A stretch of 64,000 nucleotides of DNA from Gammaproteobacteria bacterium (GTDB lineage Bacteria > Pseudomonadota > Gammaproteobacteria > Steroidobacterales > Steroidobacteraceae), in the NCBI GenBank assembly GCA_021773365.1, contig JAJFKF010000042.1, positions 1 to 64,000 of the forward strand, read 5' to 3'. A program made the position numbers and the translations under genes. Below the pieces are notes generated by a model that saw nothing but the letters and a program-made list of their open reading frames with translations, was not told the DNA's origin and ran no database searches. Position 1 is the stretch's first letter. Each line of letters begins with the position of its first letter. Below are positions 53,516 through 63,432 of the stretch, piece by piece.

Positions 53516-55879
53516 GTGACTGCGCTCAGCCGAAAACTTGCGCGTGAGTTATGGAAGCTGAAAGGCCAGATAATCTCGATCGCATTGGTCGTGGCCACGG
53601 GCATCATGACGGTTGTCACCATGCGTGGCAGCTACGATTCGCTGGTCGATGCGCAGCAGTCCTACTACCGCCAGACCCGCTTCGCCGATGTCTGGGCGCC
53701 GCTCAAGCGCGCGCCCGACACGCTGCGCGACCGGATTCAGACGCTCCCCGGCGTTGCGGCCGTCGATACGCGTGTCACTTTGTTTGCCACCCTGGACCTG
53801 CCGGGCCTGGACGCACCCGCGCAGGCGCGGCTGGTGTCCTTGCCGGAACACGGCCGCCCGGCGCTCAACGACATTCGCATCCGCAGCGGCCGCTACCTGG
53901 CGCCGGGGGCCGCGAGCGAAGTACTGATCAGCGAGAATTTTGCCGCGGCCAGAAGCTTGCGGCCCGGCGATAGTTTGCGGGCGGTCATCAATGGTCGCGC
54001 CCGCGACCTGGACATCGTCGGCATCGCGATCTCGCCGGAACATACCTACGCGGTTCCGCCGGGGGCACTTTATCCCGACGACAAACGCTACGGCATACTG
54101 TGGATGAGTCGGAAAGTACTCGGCCCGGCCTACAACATGGACGGCGCCTTCAATGAAGCACTGGTGGCGCTGAGTCCGGATGCCAATCCGCAGGCGGTGC
54201 TGTCGCGCATCAACTCTTTGCTGGATACCTACGGTGGACTGGGCGCATACCTGCGCAAAGATCAGCCCTCGCATCAGATCCTGCAGAGCGAACTGGATAG
54301 CAACAAAGTCATGGGCACTGCAATTCCGGCGGTGTTTCTGGGAGTCGCGGCGTTCCTGCTCAACCTGGTGCTGTCGCGCCTGATCGCCACCCAGCGCACC
54401 GAGATTGCCGTGCTCAAAGCCTTCGGCTATCGCAACCGCGAAGTGGGGCTCCACTACCTGCTGTTTGCCATGGCGGCGGTGGTGGTCGGCGCCGTAGTTG
54501 GCGCCGGCGCGGGAATCATGCTCGGGCGCGCCTATGTGAACTTCTATGGCGAGTACTTCGACTTCCCCAGCCTGGGTTATCACCTCAGTCCGTTGTTACT
54601 GGCCATCGCCATACTCGTCAGCGTGATTGCCGCCGGTGGCGGCGCGCTGATGGCGGTGCGCCGGGCCGTGGCGCTGGCGCCCGCCGAGGCGATGCGCCCC
54701 GAGCCGCCCGCCCGCTTCAAGCCCGGATGGCTGGAACGCTCCGGACTGGTGCGCTGGCTGCCCTCTTCCGGCCGCATGGTTCTGCGCAACATGCAGCGCA
54801 AGCCGGTACAAAGTCTGTTGTCATCCCTTGGGGTCGCCTTCTCGGTGGCCATACTGGTCATCGGGCTTTTCATGTTCGATGGGGTGCAGTTCATGATGGA
54901 TCTGCAGTTTCGGGTGATTCAGCGTGAGGATCTGTCGGCGTCGTTCGACGAACCCCGGACGGCGTCAGCCCGCCACGACTTTCAGAATCTGGCCGGTGTC
55001 ACCCGGGTCGAGCCTTATCGCAGCGCGCCCGCTCGCCTGATTTCCGGACCCCTGGCGCAGGAAACCGCGATTCAGGGACTGGAACCGGAAGGCCGTTTGC
55101 GCCGGATCGTCAGCGATACCGGCGGCGTGCATCCGGTACCGGTGGAAGGTGTGGTGCTGAGCGCGATCCTGGCGGACAAACTACGCGTCAGGGTCGGCGA
55201 CCGGCTCGATGTCCAGATCCTGGAGGGCCGACGCCGCACAGCCCGGATTCCCGTGGCCGGCGTGGTGCATGATTTTCTCGGAGTATCGGCGTACATGAGC
55301 CGGGAAGCCCTGCAGCGGCTGGTGGGCGGCCCGGAACTGATTTCCGGCGCCTACCTGTCAGTGACGAACGACGAACTCGGCGCGGTCAAGCGGACCATGA
55401 AGAAACTTCCAGCCGTTGCCGGCGTGGCCTCGCCCGGGACGATGCTGGCCTCGTTCCAGTCACAGCTGGCGGACAGCCTGTTCATTGCGGTCGCCTTCCT
55501 GCTCGGCTTTGCCTGCGTGATCGCGGTGGCGGTGATCTACAACGGCGCACGCATTTCACTGTCGGAGCGCGGACGTGAGCTGGCCAGCCTGCGGGTCATG
55601 GGGTTTCGCCGGCGCGAGGTCTCGGTGCTGTTGCTCGGGGAGCAGGCGCTGATCACCCTGCTGGCCATCCCGCTCGGCTGGACGCTGGGATACGGACTGT
55701 CCTTCCTGGTCACCTCAGCAATGCAGAGCGATACCTACCGGATTCCGTTCATCGTCAGCGCCCGGACCTATGCCATATCAGCGGCCATTATAATCGCGGC
55801 GGCTGCGGCCAGCGCGGCTCTGGTCCATCGCCGCATCAACAACCTCGACCTGATCTCCGTACTCAAGACCCGCGAGTAA
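53516..55879 (+). CDS. ABC transporter permease, FtsX/MacB-like, double module
   Basis: 787 residues from a GTG. One N-terminal span is followed by a large periplasmic domain (about 40-270), then three spans (about 275-390), a second N-terminal-like span near 440, a second periplasmic domain and three final spans. The [16 protein letters not shown]-like [10 protein letters not shown] motif and [19 protein letters not shown] mark the two FtsX modules. The double arrangement matches permeases of the lipoprotein or small-molecule efflux kind. It works with the ATPase before it and the adaptor after it. Confidence 0.93.
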   Translation: MTALSRKLARELWKLKGQIISIALVVATGIMTVVTMRGSYDSLVDAQQSYYRQTRFADVWAPLKRAPDTLRDRIQTLPGVAAVDTRVTLFATLDLPGLDAPAQARLVSLPEHGRPALNDIRIRSGRYLAPGAASEVLISENFAAARSLRPGDSLRAVINGRARDLDIVGIAISPEHTYAVPPGALYPDDKRYGILWMSRKVLGPAYNMDGAFNEALVALSPDANPQAVLSRINSLLDTYGGLGAYLRKDQPSHQILQSELDSNKVMGTAIPAVFLGVAAFLLNLVLSRLIATQRTEIAVLKAFGYRNREVGLHYLLFAMAAVVVGAVVGAGAGIMLGRAYVNFYGEYFDFPSLGYHLSPLLLAIAILVSVIAAGGGALMAVRRAVALAPAEAMRPEPPARFKPGWLERSGLVRWLPSSGRMVLRNMQRKPVQSLLSSLGVAFSVAILVIGLFMFDGVQFMMDLQFRVIQREDLSASFDEPRTASARHDFQNLAGVTRVEPYRSAPARLISGPLAQETAIQGLEPEGRLRRIVSDTGGVHPVPVEGVVLSAILADKLRVRVGDRLDVQILEGRRRTARIPVAGVVHDFLGVSAYMSREALQRLVGGPELISGAYLSVTNDELGAVKRTMKKLPAVAGVASPGTMLASFQSQLADSLFIAVAFLLGFACVIAVAVIYNGARISLSERGRELASLRVMGFRRREVSVLLLGEQALITLLAIPLGWTLGYGLSFLVTSAMQSDTYRIPFIVSARTYAISAAIIIAAAAASAALVHRRINNLDLISVLKTRE

Positions 55880-55885
55880 CCCGCA

Positions 55886-57106
55886 ATGAATCACGAAACC
55901 GAGCAGCCCGGGAAATCCGGCACATTCAACTGGAAGAAATGGCTGATCGCCGGCGCCATCGCGCTGGTAGCGGTGGCGCTGCTTGCGGCGCTGATGTGGC
56001 CTTCGAGTGTCGATTTGGACCTTGCAACCGCGCAACGCGGTCCTTTGTCGGTCACCGTCGAGGAACAGGGCCGCACGCGCGCAATGCTGCGCTACACCGT
56101 CGCAGCACCGATCAGCGGCCGGCTGTTGCGAACCCACATCGATGAAGGCGACCGCGTCGAAGAAGGCGACGTGCTGGTCAGAATAGCACCGCCACCCACC
56201 GATGCCCGTACCGCGGCCACCGCTCGCGCTGACCTTGCGGCGGCCCAGGCCCGTGAGCGTGAGGCCGGCGCCGCGGTCATCGAAGCACAGGGCAACTTCC
56301 AACTGGCAAAAGGCGAGGCCCGGCGTCGCGCCGATCTGTATCTCAAGCAGGCAATCAGTGCGGAAACGCGCGACGCCTTCGAGCAGGCCGCGCAGGCAGC
56401 CGAGGCCCGGTTGGGCAGCGCCCAGGCTTCGCTGGCCGCCGCCGCCGCCGCGGTGCGCAGTGCACGCTCGCACCTGCTGGGAGCCGATCCCGGTTCCGAC
56501 AAGCAGGGAGCCATCGCCATTCGCGCGCCCGTCAGCGGCCGGGTACTGCGCGTTCACGAGGAGAGCGAGCGTGTGGTGCAGGCGGGCGCACCCTTGTTTG
56601 ATTTAAGTGAGGGCGATGCGCTGGAACTGGTCGTGGATGTGCTGACCGAGGACGCCGTGCAGGTGCACGGCGGCGACCCGATCCTGATCACCGGCTGGGG
56701 CGGTTCGGCGACGCTGAAAGGCAATGTGCGCTATGTCGAGCCCGGTGCGTTCACCAAAATTTCCGCGTTGGGCGTGGAGGAACAGCGCGTCAATGTGATC
56801 GGCGATCTGCCCGACGCTCCAGCAACGCTGGGCGCCGGGTACCGGATCGAGGCGGCGATCGTGACCTGGTCCGGCACGGACGTGTTGCAGATCCCCACCG
56901 GAGCGATGTTCCGTCGCGACGGCGCCTGGCAGACCTTTGTCGTTGAAGATGGACGCGCGCGTCTGCGCAAACTTCAGATCGGCCATCGCAATACAGAGTT
57001 CGCCGAGGTTGAAACCGGCATCGAGTCAGGCGAACAGGTGATCGTGTTTCCGTCGGATCTGATTGAGGATGGCGTGCGGGTGACGGGACATCTGACAAAC
57101 GGCTAA
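55886..57106 (+). CDS. HlyD/RND-type periplasmic adaptor
   Basis: 406 residues, N-terminal membrane anchor at about 17-37 (LIAGAIALVAVALLAALMW). Two halves of a biotinyl-lipoyl-like domain (APISGRLLRTHIDEGDRVEEGDVLVRI and AIRAPVSGRVLRVHEESERVV) flank an alanine-rich alpha hairpin. Beta-barrel and membrane-proximal domains follow (VLQIPTGAMFRRDGAWQTFVV). It begins six bases after the permease stop, completing the ATPase-permease-adaptor operon. The exported compound is unknown; proximity to the signalling modules is the only hint. Confidence 0.93.
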   Translation: MNHETEQPGKSGTFNWKKWLIAGAIALVAVALLAALMWPSSVDLDLATAQRGPLSVTVEEQGRTRAMLRYTVAAPISGRLLRTHIDEGDRVEEGDVLVRIAPPPTDARTAATARADLAAAQAREREAGAAVIEAQGNFQLAKGEARRRADLYLKQAISAETRDAFEQAAQAAEARLGSAQASLAAAAAAVRSARSHLLGADPGSDKQGAIAIRAPVSGRVLRVHEESERVVQAGAPLFDLSEGDALELVVDVLTEDAVQVHGGDPILITGWGGSATLKGNVRYVEPGAFTKISALGVEEQRVNVIGDLPDAPATLGAGYRIEAAIVTWSGTDVLQIPTGAMFRRDGAWQTFVVEDGRARLRKLQIGHRNTEFAEVETGIESGEQVIVFPSDLIEDGVRVTGHLTNG

Positions 57107-57191
57107 AGATGCGTATCGAACCAGCGAATCACCGCGTTCCAGTAATCGATCAGATTCTCCCGCCCCTCGGCACATGGCCTTCGCCAATGTA
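57103..57191 (-). pseudogene. 3' tail of an S9 peptidase gene
   Basis: On the minus strand the sequence reads YIGEGHV in one frame and then RENLIDYWNAVIRWFDTHL followed by a stop in another frame. This is the usual C-terminus of S9 prolyl oligopeptidase-like enzymes, where EGH contains the catalytic His and is followed by a helix such as AEWLDRW in the intact S9 gene at 34163. Only about 30 codons survive, with a frameshift. It lies just downstream of the TBDR at 57257, the position the S9 gene holds in the module at 34-40 kb. Confidence 0.65.
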
Positions 57192-57256
57192 TTTTCGGTA
57201 CCGACGTCTCTCCTTGAGATCAAACATTACGGAAAAGATGGCCGGCAAGAGTGCCC

Positions 57257-60200
57257 TCAAAGAAAATCAAAGGATTTCGTTGCCTCCAGATAGATAATGC
57301 GGCCACGCACATTGACGCGAGTAGGATCCCATGGCGCACGTCCACCATTAAAGAATGGGAACTTCCGATCAAACAAATTACGAATCCCGCCATTGAACTT
57401 CCAGCCAGAACCGTACAGCGCATACGATCCAGTCAGGTCACTGGTCACATAGTGCCCAATACGCCGATCAGGCAGGCCGGTTTCCAGCTGATCGTAACTG
57501 CTGGAGTAGTTCACCAGCAGATTGGCGCTCATATTGTCACGAGACCAGCCTACCAGACCTCGTGCTCTGAGCCGGTCAGGACCAGCCGAGGTTTCGACCA
57601 GCGTGATCGGCTCGGCAGATGAGACCAGTACATCCTGCAATTCGCTGATATAGGTGCCTCCCAGCCCCAGCTGGAACGACCCGAAATCCGTATCGAAGTC
57701 GTAGGTCGCATCTAAATCGATCGCTTCACTCCTGCGCTGATCCACATTGGTCATAAGAGCGTTGACCCGATCGAGCGTGCCGGCAACCGGATCCCGCACA
57801 ATGGCGCCTGGAATACTAAACAGCACATCCGGCGCCGTAAAAGCAATAACAAGCAGATTGGTGATGCGATCAGTGATGTCAATCTTTGACCAGGTAGTGC
57901 TGAGCGACAGTCCTGTCAGAGCACCACCGGGCGTCCAGTCAAACCCGACACTGCGGTTGTCGGACAGTTCAGGCGCCAGATCGGGATTGCCGCCAATGAA
58001 TAGAGCCGGAAACTGCACACCTGCTCCTGGATTTTCGGGGTCTACCAGGGGGACAACCCCGATAGGACCAAATCCCACGCCAAACATGTCACTAAAACCA
58101 GGCGCTCTGAAAGACTCACCCCAGGAGGCCCTGAGTTTCAGCTCCTTGACCGGATACCAGGCCAGATCTATCTTTGGAACGGTTTTGCTCAACGAGCGGC
58201 TGCTTGTTACGTTCGGCTGATCGAACGGCCCCTTGAAGTCGTATTGGTCATTGCGCAGCGCTACTTTCAAATCCAGTCTGTACGCGCCTGAAAAGCCGTT
58301 CCTCGCACCCACCAGCGGTACGCCCAACTCAGTAAAGTATGACGTGTTCTCACGCTCCGGATCAGCGACAACCGTTGGAGCAAACGACACTACAGTCTCG
58401 GTTCTATACTCTGCTCCAAGCAGTAACTTTACCTCACCAGCGGGCAGCTCAAAAATCTTGCCCTGCGCAGTCAAAAGGTAGTCATTCTGCTCGGAAGTAT
58501 TGGTGTGGCCGAATCCTGTTCCGTCAAATATGCCGCCCCCAACAAATAAACCGTCCAGTGCGGCCGGACTTTGAGCGCTGCCATTGCCGAACAGGTTCAG
58601 CACCTGATTCATCGGTATAGGGTTGTTGTTTGCATCAAAACCCGAAAGACGTTCGGCCAAAAGACCCTGATCTACGGTCAATATACCTATGGTGTTCTCG
58701 TCCTCACTTCTGGTTGCGGAAAGTTCCGCTGTCCAGCCTGCAAACGGCAATTCCCCGTCAACCCCCAGAGTGTACGACAGGCTTTTCGAATCATTCATGA
58801 ACCTGGGCTGGGGTATCAAACCTGCATTCAGCTCTGCGCTGAAGTAATAGGCGACGTTTACCGGAACGCCCAGATCATTGTACGGATTGGATGCCGGAAC
58901 AGTGGCACGGGTTCTGGTCACGTCGCCAATGTAACGAACCTTGGATTTACTGTAGATAACCTCCCCGAACACCCCAAAGCCTTCAACCAGTTCCTGGTCG
59001 AAACGGATACTCCCGGCCAGGGTTTCCGGGACTGATGTTATCTCCAGCTGGTCGTTAGCCATAACAGGGTCAAAGGGGGTGAAATTTGTCAACGACAGGT
59101 TGGCGAGACCGCCAGTACCGTCGTCACCTTTGGGCAGAGTCCCCAGTAGCGCTCCCCCGGCGCTGCGTACAACGCCAGGCTGGCCCCACGTTGTACTTCC
59201 ATGGTTGGTGCCCCCCTGGCTGGTGAAATCCACATTTTTCAAGCCCGCATCACGAGCCTTTACCGGGTCGGCGGAAGTGAAGCTCACATTTATTAGGGCA
59301 TTACCTGAATCCCAGCCGGTACCGAGAGTTTGGCCTATCCGATACTGATCACCGCCATTACTTCCCTGCTCATACCGTGCGGTGGTCTCAGAGCCGCTAT
59401 ATGCCTTGCGCAAGATAAAGTTGATCGCTCCCCCCTGGGCATCCGCGCCGTACACTGCCGAGGCGCCATCCAGCAGCACTTCCACGCGCTCAATGGCACT
59501 GAACGGGATGCCATTCAGATTTACCGTACCATCACCACGGAAGGCGGGAGACTGCGCTCTGCGGCGGCCATTGACCAGAATCAGGGTAGCGCCGGTACCT
59601 AATCCACGCAGGTTGGCGGCGTTCACTCCGGAATTTTCGGATAATCCCGACAGGGCCTCAGGCTGTGAACTGACATTGCTGAAATTCTGCGGTAGATATC
59701 TCATGATATCTTCGACAGAGCCCAGCCCTTTTCGATTGATATCCTCGCGGGTAAGAATCTGAACATTTGATCCGCTGGAAACATTTCTCAGGCGGCTGCC
59801 GGTGACCGTCAGCTCCGTAGCATCACTCTTTTTATCTGCTTCACCTTCTTCAGCAGATGAGGCCTGTTCCTGCTCGCCGTAGGTCGGCGCCGCCGATCCT
59901 GCTGCAACAGGTCCGCCCTTCTGTTCGTTCAAGGCCAGCCGCAGACCATCAATGGCGCCAGCGCGATCCACGGCGCCGGAATGGGCCGGAGAATCATCCC
60001 GCAGCACGGCGTCTTCGGCGCGAATGGCCACGGTGCGCTCGTTGACAAATTCATAACGCAGATTGGAATCGCGCAGCAGCAGCACCAGCGCCGCCTCGGG
60101 CGTAAAGCTTCCGGTCAGCGCCCGGGCTCTGTGGCTCTTGACCGCATCATCGTAGAACGCGATGGACAGCCCGGCCTGGCGTCCGAAGTCGTTGAGCGCA

Positions 60201-60322
60201 TCGCGCAGCTGCTGAGCCGGTATGTCGAAAGCCATCTGGGTCGATGGGGCGGACTCCGCTGCCAATGCCTGGCTGCCCAGCGCCAGGAACGCGATCAAGC
60301 CGAATACTCGTAATTTGCTCAT
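57257..60322 (-). CDS. TonB-dependent receptor with STN domain
   Basis: 1021 residues. Signal peptide ends near QALAAE, then an STN domain (about 28-100, FDIPAQQLRDALNDFGRQA), linker, TonB-box-like ELTVTG at about 170, plug (AANLRGLGTGATLILVNGRRR, VYGADAQGGAINFILRK) and a long barrel ending TKSFDFL. All parts appear intact, unlike the paralogue at 47550. The sigma and FecR genes are divergent, across a 134-base region with mirrored promoter-like sites. A peptidase remnant follows, so this receptor has lost its processing enzyme. The ligand is unknown. Confidence 0.95.
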   Translation of the reverse strand: MSKLRVFGLIAFLALGSQALAAESAPSTQMAFDIPAQQLRDALNDFGRQAGLSIAFYDDAVKSHRARALTGSFTPEAALVLLLRDSNLRYEFVNERTVAIRAEDAVLRDDSPAHSGAVDRAGAIDGLRLALNEQKGGPVAAGSAAPTYGEQEQASSAEEGEADKKSDATELTVTGSRLRNVSSGSNVQILTREDINRKGLGSVEDIMRYLPQNFSNVSSQPEALSGLSENSGVNAANLRGLGTGATLILVNGRRRAQSPAFRGDGTVNLNGIPFSAIERVEVLLDGASAVYGADAQGGAINFILRKAYSGSETTARYEQGSNGGDQYRIGQTLGTGWDSGNALINVSFTSADPVKARDAGLKNVDFTSQGGTNHGSTTWGQPGVVRSAGGALLGTLPKGDDGTGGLANLSLTNFTPFDPVMANDQLEITSVPETLAGSIRFDQELVEGFGVFGEVIYSKSKVRYIGDVTRTRATVPASNPYNDLGVPVNVAYYFSAELNAGLIPQPRFMNDSKSLSYTLGVDGELPFAGWTAELSATRSEDENTIGILTVDQGLLAERLSGFDANNNPIPMNQVLNLFGNGSAQSPAALDGLFVGGGIFDGTGFGHTNTSEQNDYLLTAQGKIFELPAGEVKLLLGAEYRTETVVSFAPTVVADPERENTSYFTELGVPLVGARNGFSGAYRLDLKVALRNDQYDFKGPFDQPNVTSSRSLSKTVPKIDLAWYPVKELKLRASWGESFRAPGFSDMFGVGFGPIGVVPLVDPENPGAGVQFPALFIGGNPDLAPELSDNRSVGFDWTPGGALTGLSLSTTWSKIDITDRITNLLVIAFTAPDVLFSIPGAIVRDPVAGTLDRVNALMTNVDQRRSEAIDLDATYDFDTDFGSFQLGLGGTYISELQDVLVSSAEPITLVETSAGPDRLRARGLVGWSRDNMSANLLVNYSSSYDQLETGLPDRRIGHYVTSDLTGSYALYGSGWKFNGGIRNLFDRKFPFFNGGRAPWDPTRVNVRGRIIYLEATKSFDFL

Positions 60323-60353
60323 CTAGCTGCTCCGCATGCTTCTCATGGTGGTA

Positions 60354-60384
60354 ATGACTGGGCAAAGCCCGAAAACTTCCATAC
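60354..60384 (-). promoter_or_regulatory. ECF-type promoter candidate for the TBDR gene
   Basis: Minus strand: GTATGGAAGTT (60384-60374), 16-base spacer, TCAT (60357-60354), 31 bases before the TBDR ATG. A matching site with the same spacing faces the sigma gene. The GGAA-type upstream element is typical of ECF -35 regions. Confidence 0.6.
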
Positions 60385-60405
60385 AAAAAATCAGTATGGA
60401 AGTTT
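60373..60405. repeat. 12-base perfect inverted repeat between divergent TBDR and sigma genes
   Basis: AAACTTCCATAC (60373-60384) and GTATGGAAGTTT (60394-60405) are exact reverse complements separated by AAAAAATCA. The arms coincide with the -35-like elements of two diverging promoter candidates, so the symmetry may come from back-to-back promoters. A dimeric regulator site is an alternative. Confidence 0.85.
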
Positions 60406-60424
60406 CGCATCCCAGCATAGTCAT
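60394..60424 (+). promoter_or_regulatory. ECF-type promoter candidate for the sigma gene
   Basis: Plus strand: GTATGGAAGTT (60394-60404), 16-base spacer, TCAT (60421-60424), 32 bases before the sigma GTG. It mirrors the minus-strand site at 60354-60384. Confidence 0.6.
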
Positions 60425-60456
60425 ATAGAGTCAGGTAGGACTCCAACACAGACGCC

Positions 60457-61008
60457 GTGAGCGCAAACGACCCCACAAACAGCACCCGTGTGCCGTCAGA
60501 GACGGCCCTCTCCGCACTGCAGCAGTACGGCCCGGCGCTGCACCGGTATCTGCGCCCACGCCTGCGACGCCCCGAGGACATACACGATCTCGCGCAGGAA
60601 GTGTTCATGCGCTACTGGCAGATCTCGCAGCTTGAACCCATCCGTAATCCCCAGGCGTTTCTCTACCGGCTGGCGTCGAACTTCGTCTATGAGTTCCGCA
60701 TGCGCGAGAAGCGCGGCCTGGTGACCTGCGATTCGGAGCTGGCCGACTCGGCCGATGAAGGCAGCACGGATGTGTGGCGTAATGAGCTGGAAAGTCGTGT
60801 GATCACCGCCGAGCAGATCAATCGCACGCTGCAGGCGATGCCGAAACTCTGGCAGACTATTCTGCTCATGAGCAAGCGCGAGGGACTGTCGGCGGAAGAA
60901 ATCTCCCGCCGGCTGAACATAAGCAGAAAGACGGTTTACATCTATCTGGGCTATGCCATCGCCCAGTTCAGGAAAACCCGACCCCGGAATAGCAAGTACG
61001 CCCCATGA
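60457..61008 (+). CDS. ECF sigma factor, FecI type
   Basis: 183 residues from a GTG. Region 2: RPEDIHDLAQEVFMRYWQIS and AFLYRLASNFVYEFRMRE; region 4: QAMPKLWQTILLMSKREGLSAEEISRRLNISRKTVYIYLGYAIAQF. The stop overlaps the FecR start (ATGA). It is divergent from the TBDR at 57257 and probably controls it, using the mirrored sites between them. Confidence 0.95.
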   Translation: MSANDPTNSTRVPSETALSALQQYGPALHRYLRPRLRRPEDIHDLAQEVFMRYWQISQLEPIRNPQAFLYRLASNFVYEFRMREKRGLVTCDSELADSADEGSTDVWRNELESRVITAEQINRTLQAMPKLWQTILLMSKREGLSAEEISRRLNISRKTVYIYLGYAIAQFRKTRPRNSKYAP

Positions 61009-62135
61009 ACGGCACGACACAACAGACCATCGCACAGGAGGCCGGCAGCTGGGTATTCCGGCTGAAAGACGACAGCTCCACGGAATGCCGCGAGGAGTTT
61101 ACCGCCTGGCTGCTGCACTCACCGCAGCATGTGGTGGAGTTTCTGCTGGCCACGGCCACGGATACGGAGCTCGGCGCCCTGGAGGGACAACAGCACATCG
61201 ACATTGAGGCGCTGCTGACTGATGAGGGCGCGTGCACGGTCGTGCCTCTGGCGGGCCTTACGCGACACCCTGCAGCGACTGTAAATACAGACATTCCGCG
61301 AGACCGGTTTGTAGCTCAACCGGGGCCACAGCCGTCATCCCCATCGAAGTCCCGGCCGGGATTCCCTGCGCGATGGCGCTGGACTGCCGCCGCGGCCGCG
61401 CTAGCCACGGTATCGGTACTCACCGGAGCCCTGTGGTGGTCAGGCTTTTTCGCTGCACAGGAATTGCGCACCCGTGTCGGCGAGCAGCGCACCGTGAAGC
61501 TCACCGATGGATCGGTGGTGCAGCTCAATACACGTTCGCGGATGCAGGTGAGATTCTCCGATGAGGCCAGGATCATCCATCTGCTTGAAGGCGAAGCATT
61601 GTTTACCGTCGCGCAGGAATCCGCCCGCCCCTTCCTGGTGCGCAGTGGCTCAACCACCGTGCAGGCAATCGGCACGCAGTTCAATGTCTATCGCCACACG
61701 CAAGGCGCGACAGTTTCGGTGCTTGAGGGGCGGGTGAAGATCGAATCTGAAGTTCATACTCATGGGGCTTCCCCGGAACCAGAGCATGCTGTGCTGCTGA
61801 ATGCCGGCCAGCAGGCTGCCATCGAACCCGGCGGTCGTATCGACAGGGTCAACTCGCCGCAGATCGATCGGGCGATGGCCTGGCGCCAGCGCCACCTGGA
61901 GTTCCGCTCCGCCACCGTGTCCGAGGTAGCCGCCGAGTTCAATCGCTACAACCGCATGCAGCTCAAAATTGCCGACCAGGAGCTCGCCGCGCGCCGCATG
62001 AGCGGCCGGTTCAAGGCTGATGAGCCACAATCGCTGCTGGATTTCCTGACCAGAAGTGGCGTGCGACTGCAACGGCAGGGGGACGCTGTTACATTGATTA
62101 CTGCGACCTCTACAGCGCTGCCCGCAGGGAGGTAG
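61005..62135 (+). CDS. FecR-family regulator
   Basis: 376 residues. Cytoplasmic N-terminus (CREEFTAWLLHSPQHVVEFLLA), a longer than usual linker, one membrane span at about 125-147 (AAAAALATVSVLTGALWWSGFF), FecR domain (VKLTDGSVVQLNTRSRMQV, GEALFTVAQESARPF) and a C-terminal FRSATVSEVAAEFNRYNRM segment. It is translationally coupled to the sigma gene and completes an intact receptor-regulator-sigma set. Confidence 0.93.
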   Translation: MNGTTQQTIAQEAGSWVFRLKDDSSTECREEFTAWLLHSPQHVVEFLLATATDTELGALEGQQHIDIEALLTDEGACTVVPLAGLTRHPAATVNTDIPRDRFVAQPGPQPSSPSKSRPGFPARWRWTAAAAALATVSVLTGALWWSGFFAAQELRTRVGEQRTVKLTDGSVVQLNTRSRMQVRFSDEARIIHLLEGEALFTVAQESARPFLVRSGSTTVQAIGTQFNVYRHTQGATVSVLEGRVKIESEVHTHGASPEPEHAVLLNAGQQAAIEPGGRIDRVNSPQIDRAMAWRQRHLEFRSATVSEVAAEFNRYNRMQLKIADQELAARRMSGRFKADEPQSLLDFLTRSGVRLQRQGDAVTLITATSTALPAGR

Positions 62136-62223
62136 ACGTCACTTCTGTTGTGGGGATCAGATTCCGCAGCCGTTTGAACGCTCTGGTCATGCGGCATTTC
62201 CTCGCGAGGAGATCAAGATTTCA

Positions 62224-62250
62224 GGCTCTGACTCTCAACACACCAGAGCC
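62224..62250. repeat. Small inverted repeat between convergent genes
   Basis: GGCTCTG (62224-62230) and CAGAGCC (62244-62250) form a 7-base stem with a 13-base loop. It lies between the FecR stop and the end of the TBDR fragment. It could act as a weak transcription stop, but there is no T-run. Confidence 0.3.
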
Positions 62251-62278
62251 CAATTCCGCCCCGACTAGAGGATGGCTG

Positions 62279-63432
62279 TCAGGGTAGCGGAAAGAGGGGG
62301 TTGGGGGAGGCATCCAGTGCATTCTGCACCGCCATGGTCAATTCGGCGTTTTTCAGGATACCGAAGGCAAAACCAGCCGCGCCTTCGAAGCGGTAACGGG
62401 CGAAAAGGTCGTGGTAGGTCTGGGTGGGGATGAGCGCCGCGCCCTGGCTGAGCACCGCGTTGTCGCGACTGGTATCCGATGCAGTGACGGCGTAGACCCG
62501 GTAGGCATCGAAGTACTGCATGTTCCAGCCTGCGCTCCACGAGCCCAGCGTCCAGGTCAGGCCCGCGTTACCGCGCAGCTTCAGCGCGCCACCGCTATAG
62601 CCCGCGCGGTCCAGTTCGTCACTCGAGTCCAGCACCTGCTGGACCAGGTGGGGCTGGTAGCTGGCGATCGCGTTGGCCGTGAACGCGCCGAAGGCGGTGT
62701 TCCAGGTGTAGTCGGTCTGCACGTCATATGCCTCTAGGCCGCTGCGGGCGATATTGACGTAGCCGACGTACAGCTCGCTGATCCGCCCGCCGGTGTAGTT
62801 CAGTATCTCGTCTTCCGGCGTCAGCGGATCGCGCAGCACGCGACTGGAGTACGCCTCATCCTCCCGGTCGAGAAAGAGCTGGAAATCTGCGTTGACGATC
62901 TCATTTGTTTTCCTGATACGCGTGTAGTCCACCGACAGCCGGACCCCGGGGAGAAATTCAGGCGTCAATACCACGCCGGCAGACCAGCTCCTGGAGTGCT
63001 CTTCCTTGAGATCCAGGTTACCGAGAATGGTGAACTTGCCGACGCTTTCGATCAGGGTGTCACCCCGTTTCGGATCGGTGATCCTGAAGATCCTCACGCT
63101 GGTCGGCGTAAAGGGTGATGCGGCAAGCTGATCAAAAGAAGGCGGCAGTATGCCCTCGCCGTAGCTGGTGCGCAGCGCCAGCCCCTGCACGGGACGATAG
63201 CGAAAACCGACCGTGAACTGATTGGCCGATACCGTATTGGTTTGATACGGCACATCCGGAAACGGCCCGTCGAGCGAGGGGATGGTCGGGTTGTCGCCCA
63301 GCTCACGGGTGCGGGTTTCCGTATGGTCACGGCGATAGGACGCCTGCAGGTCAACCTCGCGGGTCAGCGGCGCGGTCACCTCCGCGTAAATGCTGCGAAC
63401 GGTGGAACCGACCGGCGGATAGTAAATGTATG
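62279..63432 (-). pseudogene. C-terminal fragment of a TonB-dependent receptor
   Basis: About 385 codons of outer-membrane barrel, starting inside YIYYPPVGSTVRSIYAEVTAPLTREV and containing FTVGFRYRPVQGLALRTSYGEGILPPSFDQLA, the usual motif in the distal half of the barrel. The N-terminal signal peptide, plug and more than half of the barrel are absent. The last residues (NALDASPNPLFPLP) may also be a shortened end. At its 5' side it joins directly to threonine synthase sequence in another frame, so it has neither a start codon of its own nor a promoter. Confidence 0.85.
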
